Positions 52,534-62,738 of a stretch of 64,000 bases of DNA are shown in pieces; positions within the stretch are counted from its first letter, which is position 1; every line of letters begins with the position of its first letter. The DNA lies in assembly GCF_037325665.1 (NCBI RefSeq), contig NC_090246.1, positions 40,770,416 through 40,834,415 of the forward strand, given 5' to 3'. Origin of the DNA: Littorina saxatilis (lineage: Eukaryota > Mollusca > Gastropoda > Littorinimorpha > Littorinidae). The notes beneath the pieces were generated by a model. It ran no database searches, had not been told where the DNA came from, and saw only the letters and a list, made by a program, of their open reading frames with translations. The translations under genes and the position numbers were made by a program.

Positions 52534-55500
52534 TGGAAAAGGCACTCCCCCCTCCCCCTTCCCACACACACACACACAAACTGAAAAACAAGATGCTAAG
52601 GAATAAGTTGTTAATGATGCAAACATTTAACTTACTTAGTATTATAAGCTGTGCAAGCTGGTCTAAACTTAAAAGCTCAGTAGTTGACTTATAAGAGAAA
52701 TAAAATTAAAACATCTGCTATTACGTTCAAAATTCAAGAATCAGAAAATAGGAATGGTTTATTTAAGGAAAGTTTAATATATGATAACAAATGTGCACAA
52801 AATTCAGATGATATGTTAAAAACAAATGGTAGCAGAAGACCATGTCTTACAACAGTTTCTGGCCTATTTCAGCACATTTTGTGTTTGTTTCACCTCTCTG
52901 AGTTACCTGCATTTCGTGATCCTGGGAGACTGTCAAGTTTTCAGGTGACGCATCGCTGCCCTCTTCTGGAATGAGTTCCACCACCACCTGGCCTTGAAGA
53001 ACCATGATGCTGGCATTCCCAATGTCCTCGTGCACATAGTTTTCCAGGTGAAGACCTAAAGAAACAAAACCCAAGACACTCTTTACTATTCTTGATAACA
53101 CTCAAACGCTAATGTATTTGAAATAAGCAAGAAGCACAACAATCAACTTTGGAGGCCAAGCCCAGTCAAACAGGGTTGAAAAAGTTAGAGCTAAATTGAT
53201 AGCCCTATAACAAAAACTGTTATGGGTACTCAAAGATTTCCAAGAACATACAAGGAGACAGCAGCAGCCATACCCTGAATCACAAACAAAACTCTACAAT
53301 TCAGAGATGTCAACAATGTAGAAGAAACGTCAAGCTATAAATAGCTTGCGCTCTTCTATGGTAGACAACTGCAGAGTCTGCGGTGAAGGGTGACGCAGCA
53401 ATCTCCCTGTCACATAGACAACAAGAAGGGCAAAGCCCATACGACTCACATGCTTGACCTTGACCTTTACATAGCAATGACATCATACACTAAGAACTGC
53501 TTTACACATTTTTCCTACCAAAATACATGTGACCTTGACCCAAGGTCAAGGTCATCCAAGGTCATGCAACACAAAGCTGTTAATTCAAGACATAGGAAGT
53601 ACAATGGTGCTTATTGGCTCTTTCTACCATGAGATATGGTCACTTTTAGTGGTTCACTACCTTATTTTGGTCACATTTCATAAGGGTCAAAGTGACCTTG
53701 ACCTTGATCATATGTGACCAAATGTGTCTCATGATGAAAGCATAACATGTGCCCCACATAATTTTTAAGTTTGAAACAGTTATCTTCCATAGTTCAGGGT
53801 CAAGGTCACTTCAAAATATGTATACAATCCAACTTTTAAGAGCTCCTGTGACCTTGACCTTGACCTTGAAGCAAGGTAAACCAAACTGGTATCAAAAGAT
53901 GGGGCTTACTTTGCCCTATATATCATATATAGGTGAGGTATTGAATCTCAAAAACTTCAGAGAAAATGGGAAAAATGTGAAAAATAGCTGTTTTTTAGAC
54001 AACATTTATGGCCCCTGCGACCTTGACCTTGAAGCAAGGTCAAGATGCTATGTATGTTTTTTGGGGCCTTGTCATCATACACCATCTTGCCAAATTTGGT
54101 ACTGATAGACTGAATAGTGTCCAAGAAATATCCAACGTTAAAGTTTTCCGGACGGACGGACGGACGACTCGGGTGAGTACATAGACTCACTTTTGCTTCG
54201 CATGTGAGTCAAAAATGCAAATGTCAAAATAAAGCTCAGTATATTCTGAGTGTAGTTTTTCCAAATGAAGAACTGAAGAAGAAAAACAAGTCGCGTAAGG
54301 CGAAAATACATTTAGTCAAGTAGCTGTCGAACTCACAGAATGAAAGTGAACGCAATGCAACGCAGCAAGACCGTATACTCGTAGCATCGTCAGTCCACCG
54401 CTCACGGCATAGGCAGTGAAATTGACAAGAAGAGCGGGGTAGTAGTTGCGCTGGGAAGGATAGCACGCTTTTCTGTACCTCTCTTCGTTTTAACTTTCTG
54501 AGCGTGTTTTTAATCCAAACATATCATATCTATATGTTTTTGGAATCAGGAACCGACAAGGAATAAGATGAAAGTGTTTTTAAATTGATTTGGAAAATTA
54601 AATTTTGATAATAATTTTTATATATTTAATTTTCAGAGCTTGTTTTTAATCCGAATATAACATATTTATATGTTTTTGGAATCAGCAAATGATGGAGAAT
54701 AAGACAAACGTAAATTTGGATCGTTTTATAAAAAACATATTTTTTTTACAATTTTCAGATTTTTAATGACCAAAGTCATTAATTAATTTTTAAGCCACCA
54801 CGCTGAAATGCAATACCGAAGTCCGGGCTTCGTCGAAGATTACTTGACCAAAATTTCAACCAATTTGGTTGAAAAATGAGGGCGTGACAGTGCCGCCTCA
54901 ACTTTCACGAAAAGCCGGATATGACGTCATCAAAGACATTTATCAAAAAAATGAAAAAAATGTTCGGGGATATCATACCCAGGAACTCTCATGTCAAATT
55001 TCATAAAGATCGGTCCAGTAGTTTAGTCTGAATCGCTCTACACACACACACACACACACAGACACACACACACACGCACATACACCACGACCCTCGTCTC
55101 GATTCCCCCCTCTACGTTAAAACATTTAGTCAAAACTTGACTAAATGTAACAACAAACTATTCTGGATAACACAGACATTCATGTATTTGACAGAGAAAA
55201 TAAACAACCCACAGACACCCAATAACCTTTTTTTGACAATTACCTGCAGATGTTTTTGACAGATAGACAAAAACACCAGATTCTCAATCTACGTCAGCTA
55301 ACAAGCACACAGTATCAATCCAGCTTAACTTTTTCGCGACGCGCCGCCCGAATACAAGCGTTCACTGATCATGCCGTTGTCAGCACGCCGCCAGAATCCG
55401 TGCGTAAGGTGCGTGAGTCGCTTCGCCACACACCGCCTTAATAGTAGCGTTGGAAGTGGAAAATACCACGCTGGGGATTTTCCATACGAAAACCCACGTC

Positions 55501-58500
55501 ATAGGTTCAGAGGTCGGCTGCATTACCATACGCGACAAATAACTCCCAGAACAGTTGATTTCATTGGTTAGTTTGGATACTACAGGTCATTGACGGGACC
55601 AACCCATGCCTTAGTTTCATATTTAGGATTCCAAAATGTCGCGAGTTGTCAGTGTTGTTGCGAAGCGAAGCGGCGTGCAGAAGGAAGGTAGTGACTGTGT
55701 GTGCATGAAACAGTGGTGTTGTGATAGATGGATAAGTGAGTGATGAGGGTGAATGAGTTAGCCAAATCAAGAGCTCGAGGTGTCAATGCTACTTTGGCCA
55801 AAACCCAATGCAAGCGGACGGACGCGATTCTGGTGCCGGGAATGTTCTGTGGCCACATGGCTGTGGCGCTTTGTGTTGAGCCGTGCTTCGAAGTGTGGCA
55901 CACAAAGAAGGATGTTCTCCGTGCATAAACCGAGTTCTAAACAAGTCATTTATACAAAAACTGTAAATACTGTGACAGCAAGTGTTTCTTTTCTTCTATG
56001 GATAAAACCCAACGCAATGGGACTCGATTCTGGTGCCTGGAATGTGGTGTGGCGTTTTGCGTTGAGCTGTGCTCTGTGGCACTGTAAATACTGTGACAGC
56101 AAGTGTTTCTTTTCTTCTACATGGATATATTCATCATAGTCATCACCCAGTCATCTCATTGTATCATTCAGGTTAGTAAATTCTTTTTTGAGTATTCACT
56201 AACAACATTTTGTGCATATTTTCAAACATGTCTGTAGTATTTATGTGGTGCCTCTGGACTTTTTTTTATTTAAATTGTTGACATTTTCAATAGCATACCA
56301 CACAAACACAACAAGCCTTTTGACAAATACAAAGTACATTTCTGAAACAATGAAAGATCTTTCTTTAATTGTGTGCAAAAAGTAAGTCTCCACATGTACT
56401 AGTTTTTTTACAATATTTTTTTCAAAATACAATATTTTTTTCAAAATTTTCAAATTTTGGTTGTCAGCAGGCTATTTATTGACATTTTCAATAGCATACC
56501 ACACAAACACAACAAGCCTTTTGACAAATACAAAGTACATTTCTGAAACAATGAAAAATCTTTCTTTAATTGTGTGCAAAAAGTAAATCCCCACATGTAC
56601 TAGTTTTTTTACAATATTTTTTTCAAAATACAATATTTTTTTCAAAATGTCCCAATTTTGGTTGTCAGCAGGCTATTTATATGCTTTGGCGCATGCGTTC
56701 TGAGTGTATAGTCATGTCATAGGGTTTACGTGTTGAAAGAGTTAATAGTTGTGAGACACCATACCAAGTGAGTGACTGCATGGGAAGTCTCCACGAAGAC
56801 AACGTCATGCAGCACTGAGCTGTTCAGGTAGTGATTCACAAGCTTGTATGGCCAGCTTACAGATTATGTTTATCAAGTCTATACATAGTATTATTTGAAG
56901 TGAAGAGACATACAATAAGTGTATAACTTGTGCTCCGTTTGCAGTGTGTGACTTTGTTGTCCTGTGAATGAAATCTTGTCTACAATAAGTCAAAAGACAA
57001 ACTTACCAGGGAAGTCTGCCACAAAGACGATGTCGTACAGCGTAGTGCTGTTCAGATAGTGATTTTCAATCTCAACCAGCTTGCCACGCCAGTCGGTCAA
57101 GTCAGCAAGCAGTGGCATCACCCAAGGCGTGGCCTTGAAAAGATTCCAATCTGCCGTCAACATGTCAACGCGTGGGTCTACTATCCTGTAAGGGAAACAA
57201 CACATCACAGAGTGGTAAACATCTGCACAAACCCCTGAGAATAATAAAGTTACATTTTTTTTATCCAACATGTAGGTCGACCTTAGAAAGAACACAATAC
57301 CACACTGAGTTAAAAAAAAAAAAACAACCATGAGAATAAATAAGAAAGTTACGTTTTCTATCCATCGTCCCAGGGGAAAACAGACCTTCACAGACTGCTG
57401 CATGCACAAAGCCTTTAGACTACTCACATGCAGTAATATTTTTTTGGTAATTTTTGTGTGGAAAAATTAGTGTCCTTTGGAAATTTCTTCAACTAATATC
57501 CAGCTACTATTGCTGAGGATAGTTTTCCTGGTTTTTTTTTCTTCCTGTATATGTTACACTCTGATTTCCAAACCCTAAGACTTTTGCTGTGAGTTTCAAA
57601 GTTTATCCTGCATATACTTGTGTTTGAATAAATGGAAGAATTAGCACAAACTTGAATCTTGAAAGTTAAGTTCTTGGCTATGACATACAGACTATGGCTA
57701 TGAAGCTTTATGCTTCCGGTGTCAAATATTTGGCGTATCGTGCACCTCTGACTTTGTATGCCCATAACTTTCTTTTACAAACTATATATGTTTGCTTTGT
57801 GCAAGGAATCAATCCGTTTCAGGGCATTGATTGGGTAATAAAGAGCACACTACGTAATGAAGAGCTGAACACATACACACACACACTCGCTCACAAACTG
57901 ACCAGACAGACAGACACGCACACACGAACACGTACACACAACTAGGACACCCACCTCTGCTGGAAACGCTTGTTTAGAGAAATCCAGACATCGAAGTAGA
58001 GTTCCACGTTGTTAACGTCATGTTTGCGCAGATTCTCGGCAATGCACTTAGCGTACTGCTTCATCATGTCTGGGTGGGAGGCCCAGCGCCAAGTGTTGGT
58101 CCACATCTGTTGACCACCAAATATCATAATTTTTCTCTTCAGAGGATTCATACACTAGATTTGAGTACGAGTGATGAAACTCAGTGACTGGTGGTCGTAA
58201 AATAAGAAAGGTTGATCCCTTTAGGTGGATCCCGGGGAATGCGCCTCTGGAACATTGTGAGAATTCACATCAAATCAGCGTGTAACGTAAACTATATGTG
58301 AATTTGTGAATTTACATTTGTGGAGTTTATGAATCTACTGAAAGTCTTACCCCTGCAGTAAATCTACGTAACAGCAGTGAATACACATGCAATCCCTGGA
58401 GGTGAAGTCCTCAGAAAATGAGAGCATTTGGGCAAATTTTGACACAATTTAGACTTAGAGCCACCACATGCAAGGAAATGCACACAATTCTACGCATTTA

Positions 58501-61500
58501 AAAGTTTCCATCTAATCAAATTCAGACATTAATTCGAAAAGCATTTTCAAAATCCGACATTGCAGATGTTTCCTAATACTTATAAAACAAATGCTATTCT
58601 TACATGAGGGTTGAGGTATCCTTGTCTGCCTGTATCCTTGTCCACAAAGGTGATTCTGACATGCTGTGTGTCTCGACTGTGAATCATCATATCCCAGGAA
58701 TAGCCATACACGCCCTCTGTCCAGCTGTTATGACCCTGAAGGGTTACCAAAAAATATCAGATTCTTAATCAAAAGTCTACAAATTTCACACACACCAAAT
58801 GCAGACATGCTTGGAATTACTACACGTTTGAGATATATTTTGGCATGGCTATTTACCAAAACAAACATTCTTCAGCAAATAAGTTCAAACAGGAGTAAAA
58901 TCATTGTTTACCAGGCAAGTCCAATGATAACATAAATCTTAACTATGCGAGAAATTAACATGCTTTTTTCAATTGACATTTATGGATAATAACATGAAAA
59001 GTCCAGTGGACCAATAAAGTAAACTTTATCATCTCAAACATGAAAAATGTACATTGTGGTGCATTTTACTCAACAAACACAGCACTATTAAAACTATTGC
59101 AAGTAGATGAAAATATTATTCTAAACTCTAAAACTATACTGGTTTAACAGGTAAAAGTAATAAATTAAAAAAAGAGTTTTATATACAGAAACCTCAGCAA
59201 CAACATAATAATAATAATAATAACGATTACTTATATAGCGCGTAAACCTCGTGGTGACGAGCCCAGAGCGCTTTACACTTACACAATCATAATACAAACA
59301 AGGAAAGAGAACTAAATCCGAATAAATTCAAACATGGTCACACACACCCACACACGCACGCACACACACACGCACACACACACACACACACACACGCGCG
59401 CGCACACACTCACACACAATCTTTCTTTCGTCATTGTCAATGTTCAGGTAACCCGCAATGTCATTCCATGTACGCATACGTTATTCTAGTACAACACACA
59501 CAGGCACATACACATCCTCATGAACCTGGGACAGGCTGATCTTTCTTAACCCAGTGTGGGATTTTCAGTGGGGCGACCACCCCCAACCCAGCGCGTCCCC
59601 GGGTGGCGGATAGGGGAACGGTCTTCAGATATGGAGATCAGCCGCTTGCGGCCGCGGACCAAACTGGCTCCGGGTGGGATCCCGGAAAATCCTCCCCCCT
59701 GTGCTCTCAGGGTAGGACGTACGGGCCATGAGCTAAGGGTGAGGTAACCCCGACAGAAAACCCCGAATGCTGAAGACGGAGGACCCGGGCCGCACGGCGC
59801 ATTCTAACAAACCACGGGTACACGCACTTACGCAAATGATGACACAATCAACCAGCACAGATGCTATCACCAGTGCTGGACTGATTGTGTAACCTCTGCG
59901 AACGCCAAGAAGAAGAAGAAGATCCTCATGAACGCCACACTTTAGTATATAATACACGTGGCAGCGCCGATGACTCACCGATCATGGGATCTCCTTCAGA
60001 GGTCTAACTTAAACATGTGTGTTTTGAGGGCTGTTCTAAAGGCAGATGGTGACTGGGAATCCCTAATGCTCCGGGGGATTTTCTCCCAGACAAGAGGTCC
60101 CTGGTACTTGAAGGATCTCTCAAATCCATAGTTAGTTGATTTTCTGTTTCTTTTTGGTTTACTAAGTACATTGGTATCTGTACATCAAGATTAAGTGTAG
60201 TCAGAACATAAACTTTGCTGTTTAATTAAAAGCATGTTACCTTGGTAATAGAGTGTGAGAAAGGCAAAAACAACTGCCAGAGGATGAAGAGAACACTGAA
60301 CAAGGTGGTAGCATGGTGGCGCAAAGAAGGTCGAGTTGGTGGCGTTATCTGGCTGCTCACACTGTCTTCTGTGTCGGAGGTGTTTTTCTGTAGAGGAAAC
60401 AGAACACAGAACTCAACTGATATTATCCCATATCAAAAACAGAATTGTTTCTACAAGTACATACAATCTTTGAATACACGGAAGAAGAAAAAATGATAAA
60501 AAATAAAAAGGAATAAGAGAATAAAATAAAAAGAAGAAAGCGAAGAAGGGAAAAAAGTGGAGACTTCAAGAACACCAGGGGAACTAAGATCAAGACAGGA
60601 AAGAGAGCTTGTGTCTCATTAGCAACCGTTAGAAGGGAGATAAACAAGGATTCCCTGGAGAAGCTGCTTCAACACAGTGCAAGTCAGCGTTTCCTTTCAC
60701 CAACACATATCAGCATGGCAATGTTACGATATAATGAGTGCATGCTTGTGGGGTACGGACATCTGCAACCAATATCAAGGTTTTATGTTTACAGTAGAAT
60801 CCGCTTAATAAAAACACGGTTAATAAGGACAGCCGCTTTTAAAATACACTTTAGTCCGGTCCGGATTTATCTCTATATGGCCCATGTAATAATCCTTCGG
60901 TTAATAAATACAAAAATCCGGTTAATAAAAACAGTTTGTTGGCGAAATTGGGTATTTTTTCCGTGCTGGGACGCTCACTTAACACAAATTTGACAATGTA
61001 TTGTCAAACACAGAGCGATATCTACTCACCCGACAGACGATGCAAGCATTTGCTGAAGCTTAGTGAGCTAAGTTCAGCGAAAATTGTGATTTAGGGGGGA
61101 AACGAGATCACGAGAATTAGATGACGTTTGCATTCTCTCATTGCATCATTGCATTCTCTCCTCCACACGTATAAAGCTCGCAGCTTTGAACATGACGGAG
61201 AAGAAGAGTTGCCAACCCCAACTGCTTCAGCGATGCGTGCAGCGCTACAAGTCCTGCGAATGGGACTGGAAAGACAGGGCTTTCCTGACAGTGACAGTGA
61301 TAGCTTTAATTGTGTTGATGCCGACATCCACGCATTTCTGCGCAAAGAGCCACTGAAACAGCTGACAATGGGCAAGTTTTTCAACTGAATCGTACAGGTA
61401 CATTTACTTCATGATCGCTTCCTTCACAGGAGAGGAAATTCTTTTTATTTCTGTTTGATTTGGGTTTTTTTAAATTCGGTTAATAAAAACTTTGGTTAGT

Positions 61501-62384
61501 AAATACAAATTTGCCCAGTCCCGATGTGTTTTTATAAAGCGGAGTCTACTGTATTACCAAAAACATCTTTTTTGCCTCACACAACCTTATTTTCATTTTT
61601 ACCGCAGCACATACAGCCATGTATGCACCCATGGGATATAAATACACTACTGTAGTTTTTGCTACAGCGGTACCTGCAATATCAAGCCCCTCCAACCAGA
61701 GGACACCATCTTTAGTCTCTTGCTCTCTTATTAACAGGACCATTATAAGCCTATATCACAAAGAGACTGACCTGCAATGAAGGGTCATGTTTGGCTGACC
61801 CCAGTGTTGTTCCCAGGGCAGATGTGCGTGAGAAATTAGTTACCAACCTGGTGGTATCCAGCCGGATCGGTTGAAATTAAAAAGGAACCTCAATTTCAAC
61901 CAAACCGAACAAGCAGCTGCAGGTTCCCACCAGGTGGGCAACTTTCTCATGCACATCAGCCCATATTGCCTCTCAGAAAAATAGCGAAGTTGAATCTGAA
62001 AACATGATAAGGTCCAGATGTCCCGGCTACAAACACATTCTTCTGTCAGAAGACCTCTTACATGATGTCAAAACTATAGCCAGGGGTCACAACATTAATG
62101 CATCGTATCAAAAAAGCATGCGTCTGCAACGGAAGACGGAAGTCTGAGAACAACTTTGGGCTCCTACAAAGTCCTCTCATTGCAACGACCACTGTCTTTA
62201 CTCACACACTCTGGCTTGACACTCTCCTTGGGGTACAAGCAGTGAGGGGAGGGTTGGCGGTCGTCGCTGTCATCGTCAGGGGTCAGTATCCTCATAGCTC
62301 GGGGCACCAGGCGGAATAAGGGCCTGGGCCAGTTGGGGTAGCAGAAAAGTGGAATGGTACCTAACATAGCCCAGGGGAACATGC
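45522..62384 (-). CDS. GGCX: Vitamin K-dependent gamma-glutamyl carboxylase (C-terminal exons)
   Basis: Nine exons on the minus strand, GT-AG and phase-consistent: 62206-62384, 60241-60387, 58604-58735, 57955-58106, 57007-57185, 52907-53055, 52189-52327, 46842-46998, 45522-45633 (stop TAA). They give ~448 residues that align with the vertebrate enzyme from its SIGMFSYVML region to the C-terminus: [60 protein letters not shown] and [14 protein letters not shown] are diagnostic. The enzyme is an ER membrane protein. It converts Glu to Gla in propeptide-bearing substrates, using reduced vitamin K, CO2 and O2; in cone snails it modifies venom peptides. The N-terminal membrane and active-site exons lie beyond 64000. 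The tail after YNQYVRG is shorter than the human one. The introns are full of transposons and satellites. Confidence 0.95.
45845..46685 (-). repeat. Repeat family B, copy 1
   Basis: Nearly the same as 53420-54215. It has many TGACCTTGACCTTGA and AAGGTCAAGGTCA blocks, a GGAC microsatellite at about 46588-46635, and ends GACTCACATGC / GCATGTGAGTC. The GGGCAAAGCCC stem near AACAAG marks the Helentron-like 3' end. It lies in the last GGCX intron. Confidence 0.85.
47369..48627. repeat. 28-bp satellite, ~45 copies
   Basis: Units contain GAATGTTGACGCCATAG plus TACATACAACT, with a C/T variant and a rarer ACC variant. Because 28 is not a multiple of 3 and no unit makes a stop, all three minus frames stay open (up to 465 codons), which is an artefact. 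It lies in the large GGCX intron 46999-52188. Confidence 0.97.
48839..48981. repeat. Foldback hairpin in GGCX intron
   Basis: Arms 48839-48888 and 48933-48981 pair almost fully (TGCTATTCCGACTTGGTCGT and complement), with a 44-base loop that has an inner GTCTAAC/GTTAGAC pair. Confidence 0.75.
49025..49560 (-). repeat. Unknown repeated unit U, copy 2
   Basis: Reverse-oriented match to 19728-19772 plus 20297-20790, without the ~520-bp insert. The acidic frame ending in SVKK is kept. It starts beside the end of a hairpin-bearing stretch. Confidence 0.65.
49742..50548 (-). mobile_element. hAT-like element with BED-type finger gene
   Basis: 13-bp inverted ends CATAGCTGCCAAC (49742-49754) and complement (50536-50548). 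The flanks share AGACAT, perhaps a degraded 8-bp duplication. The 807-bp element holds the start of a transposase-like frame but no catalytic part, so it is an internally deleted copy. It lies in GGCX intron 46999-52188. Confidence 0.65.
49970..50306 (-). pseudogene. BED-like zinc-finger N-terminus of transposase
   Basis: From [20 protein letters not shown] the frame runs through [20 protein letters not shown] and [22 protein letters not shown]. The C-x2-C...H-x(n)-H/C pattern is that of BED/TTF-type fingers at the start of hAT-family transposases. The frame then ends without the dimerisation or RNase H-like domains. Confidence 0.6.
50716..52055 (-). mobile_element. mariner element, nearly whole
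   Basis: Ends CAAGGTTGTCGTCACCAAGA (50716) and complement (to 52055) pair over ~32 bp with one mismatch. The flanking TA dinucleotides (50714-50715, 52056-52057) are the standard mariner target duplication. Total 1340 bp, a normal length for a mariner. Confidence 0.92.
50786..51864 (-). pseudogene. mariner transposase, one frameshift
   Basis: Starts at ATG 51864. The N-terminal paired helix-turn-helix region spans residues ~1-120. The first catalytic Asp is in [13 protein letters not shown]. The frame then shifts near 51310-51320 in an A-rich stretch, and a second frame continues with [12 protein letters not shown] (second Asp) and [14 protein letters not shown] (third Asp). The last two Asp residues are 34 apart, the mariner D34D signature. 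Total coding length ~359 codons, normal for the family. Apart from the shift I saw no stop. Confidence 0.9.
52468..52531. repeat. (GA)n microsatellite
   Basis: GA run in the GGCX intron between the exons at 52327 and 52907. Confidence 0.95.
53420..54215 (-). repeat. Repeat family B, copy 2
   Basis: Almost identical to 45845-46685 apart from small indels (one in the first AGGTCA-rich block) and a shorter GGAC tract at 54148-54165. High identity suggests recent spread. It lies in GGCX intron 53056-57006. Confidence 0.85.
54284..55152 (-). repeat. Repeat family A, full-length copy 9
   Basis: Complete reverse copy from AACAAGTCGCGTAAGGCG to ACTTGACTAAATGTAACA, with a CA tract at 55041-55080. 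It lies 70 bp after the family B copy. Confidence 0.85.
55153..56277. other. No gene; partial internal duplications
   Basis: CTGTGACAGCAAGTGTTTCT at about 55971 recurs about 119 bp later, and CGATTCTGGTGCC at about 55826 recurs about 200 bp later, so some segment duplication occurred. No coding was recognised. This is intronic in GGCX. Confidence 0.45.
56278..56680. repeat. 201-bp tandem duplication
   Basis: Two nearly identical 201-bp units, each starting TTGACATTTTCAATAGCATA and ending in GTTGTCAGCAGGCTATTTAT. Confidence 0.92.
56783..56863 (-). pseudogene. Duplicated fragment of a GGCX exon
   Basis: On the minus strand it reads [20 protein letters not shown], matching [20 protein letters not shown] of the exon at 57007-57185, with three codons missing and several substitutions. 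It lies downstream of that exon in intron 53056-57006. It lacks the exon's 5' half. The donor region is changed, so it is probably not spliced. Confidence 0.7.
59205..60180 (-). mobile_element. 3' end of a CR1/L2-type LINE, split by an insertion
   Basis: On the minus strand the ORF2 C-terminus reads [20 protein letters not shown] and [14 protein letters not shown] with a stop near 60008. The 3' UTR runs to an AAGCGCTCTGGGCTCG-like box (complement) and an (ATT)n tail at 59206-59222. The 59526-59921 insert and a CA tract at 59338-59415 interrupt it. It lies in GGCX intron 58736-60240. Confidence 0.8.
59526..59921 (+). mobile_element. 396-bp (AAG)n-tailed retroposon, 12-bp TSD
   Basis: ATCCTCATGAAC stands at 59514-59525 and 59922-59933. 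Between them is a GC-rich body (GGGGCGACCACCCCCAACCC, GGTGGCGGATAGGGGAACGG) ending in AAGAAGAAGAAGAAG. It has no RT. It may be a SINE or a shortened LINE copy; the family was not recognised. The tail matches the type of the short retroposon at 35890-36018. Confidence 0.75.
60792..61551 (+). mobile_element. Tigger/pogo-like DNA transposon remnant
   Basis: Ends CAGTAGAATCCGCTT...AAAAACAC and complement CTACTG are bordered by TA (60790-60791, 61552-61553). A frame at 61128-61385 ends in [11 protein letters not shown], resembling the C-terminal QTTITDFF-type motif of Tigger transposases. The catalytic domain is gone. It lies in GGCX intron 60388-62205. Confidence 0.7.
61821..61957. repeat. Foldback hairpin in GGCX intron
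   Basis: GATGTGCGTGAGAAA and CCAACCTGGTGG pair with CCACCAGGTGGG and TTTCTCATGCACATC. An inner pair GGTTGAAATT/AATTTCAACC extends the stem. About 137 bp in all. Confidence 0.65.
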
Positions 62385-62492
62385 CTGCAACACACAGGTA
62401 CTGACTGCAGAGCTACTGGTTACATGTGTAATGTCAGAATCAGGGCTAGTTAATGTTAGAAGGGGAGCAGAGAGGATTGGTTTGGGTGGAAA

Positions 62493-62680
62493 TACAGTAG
62501 AATCCCCCTTTAAACCCTCCCCCCCCCCCTTCCTCCAATTTAAGAACCACGCCCCCCCCCCCCCTACTTCCAACAACCCCTTGATTGTTCATGTTTTCAT
62601 GTTTATAACCACTGTAAGTTTACCTCCCTCTATGTTAAAGACTCCTTCTTGTACAAGAGGTCTTAAAATAGAGGTTCGAC
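62493..62680 (-). repeat. Repeat family D fragment
   Basis: TACAGTAGAATCCCCCTTTA at the left and AGGTCTTAAAATAGAGGTTC at the right resemble the ends of the family D element at 50586-52187. Long C runs fill the middle. Confidence 0.5.
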
Positions 62681-62738
62681 TTGTAGGAGAGGAGAGAGGA
62701 TTGGTGTGGTGGGTGTAATCATCTTTTCAACATGCAGG

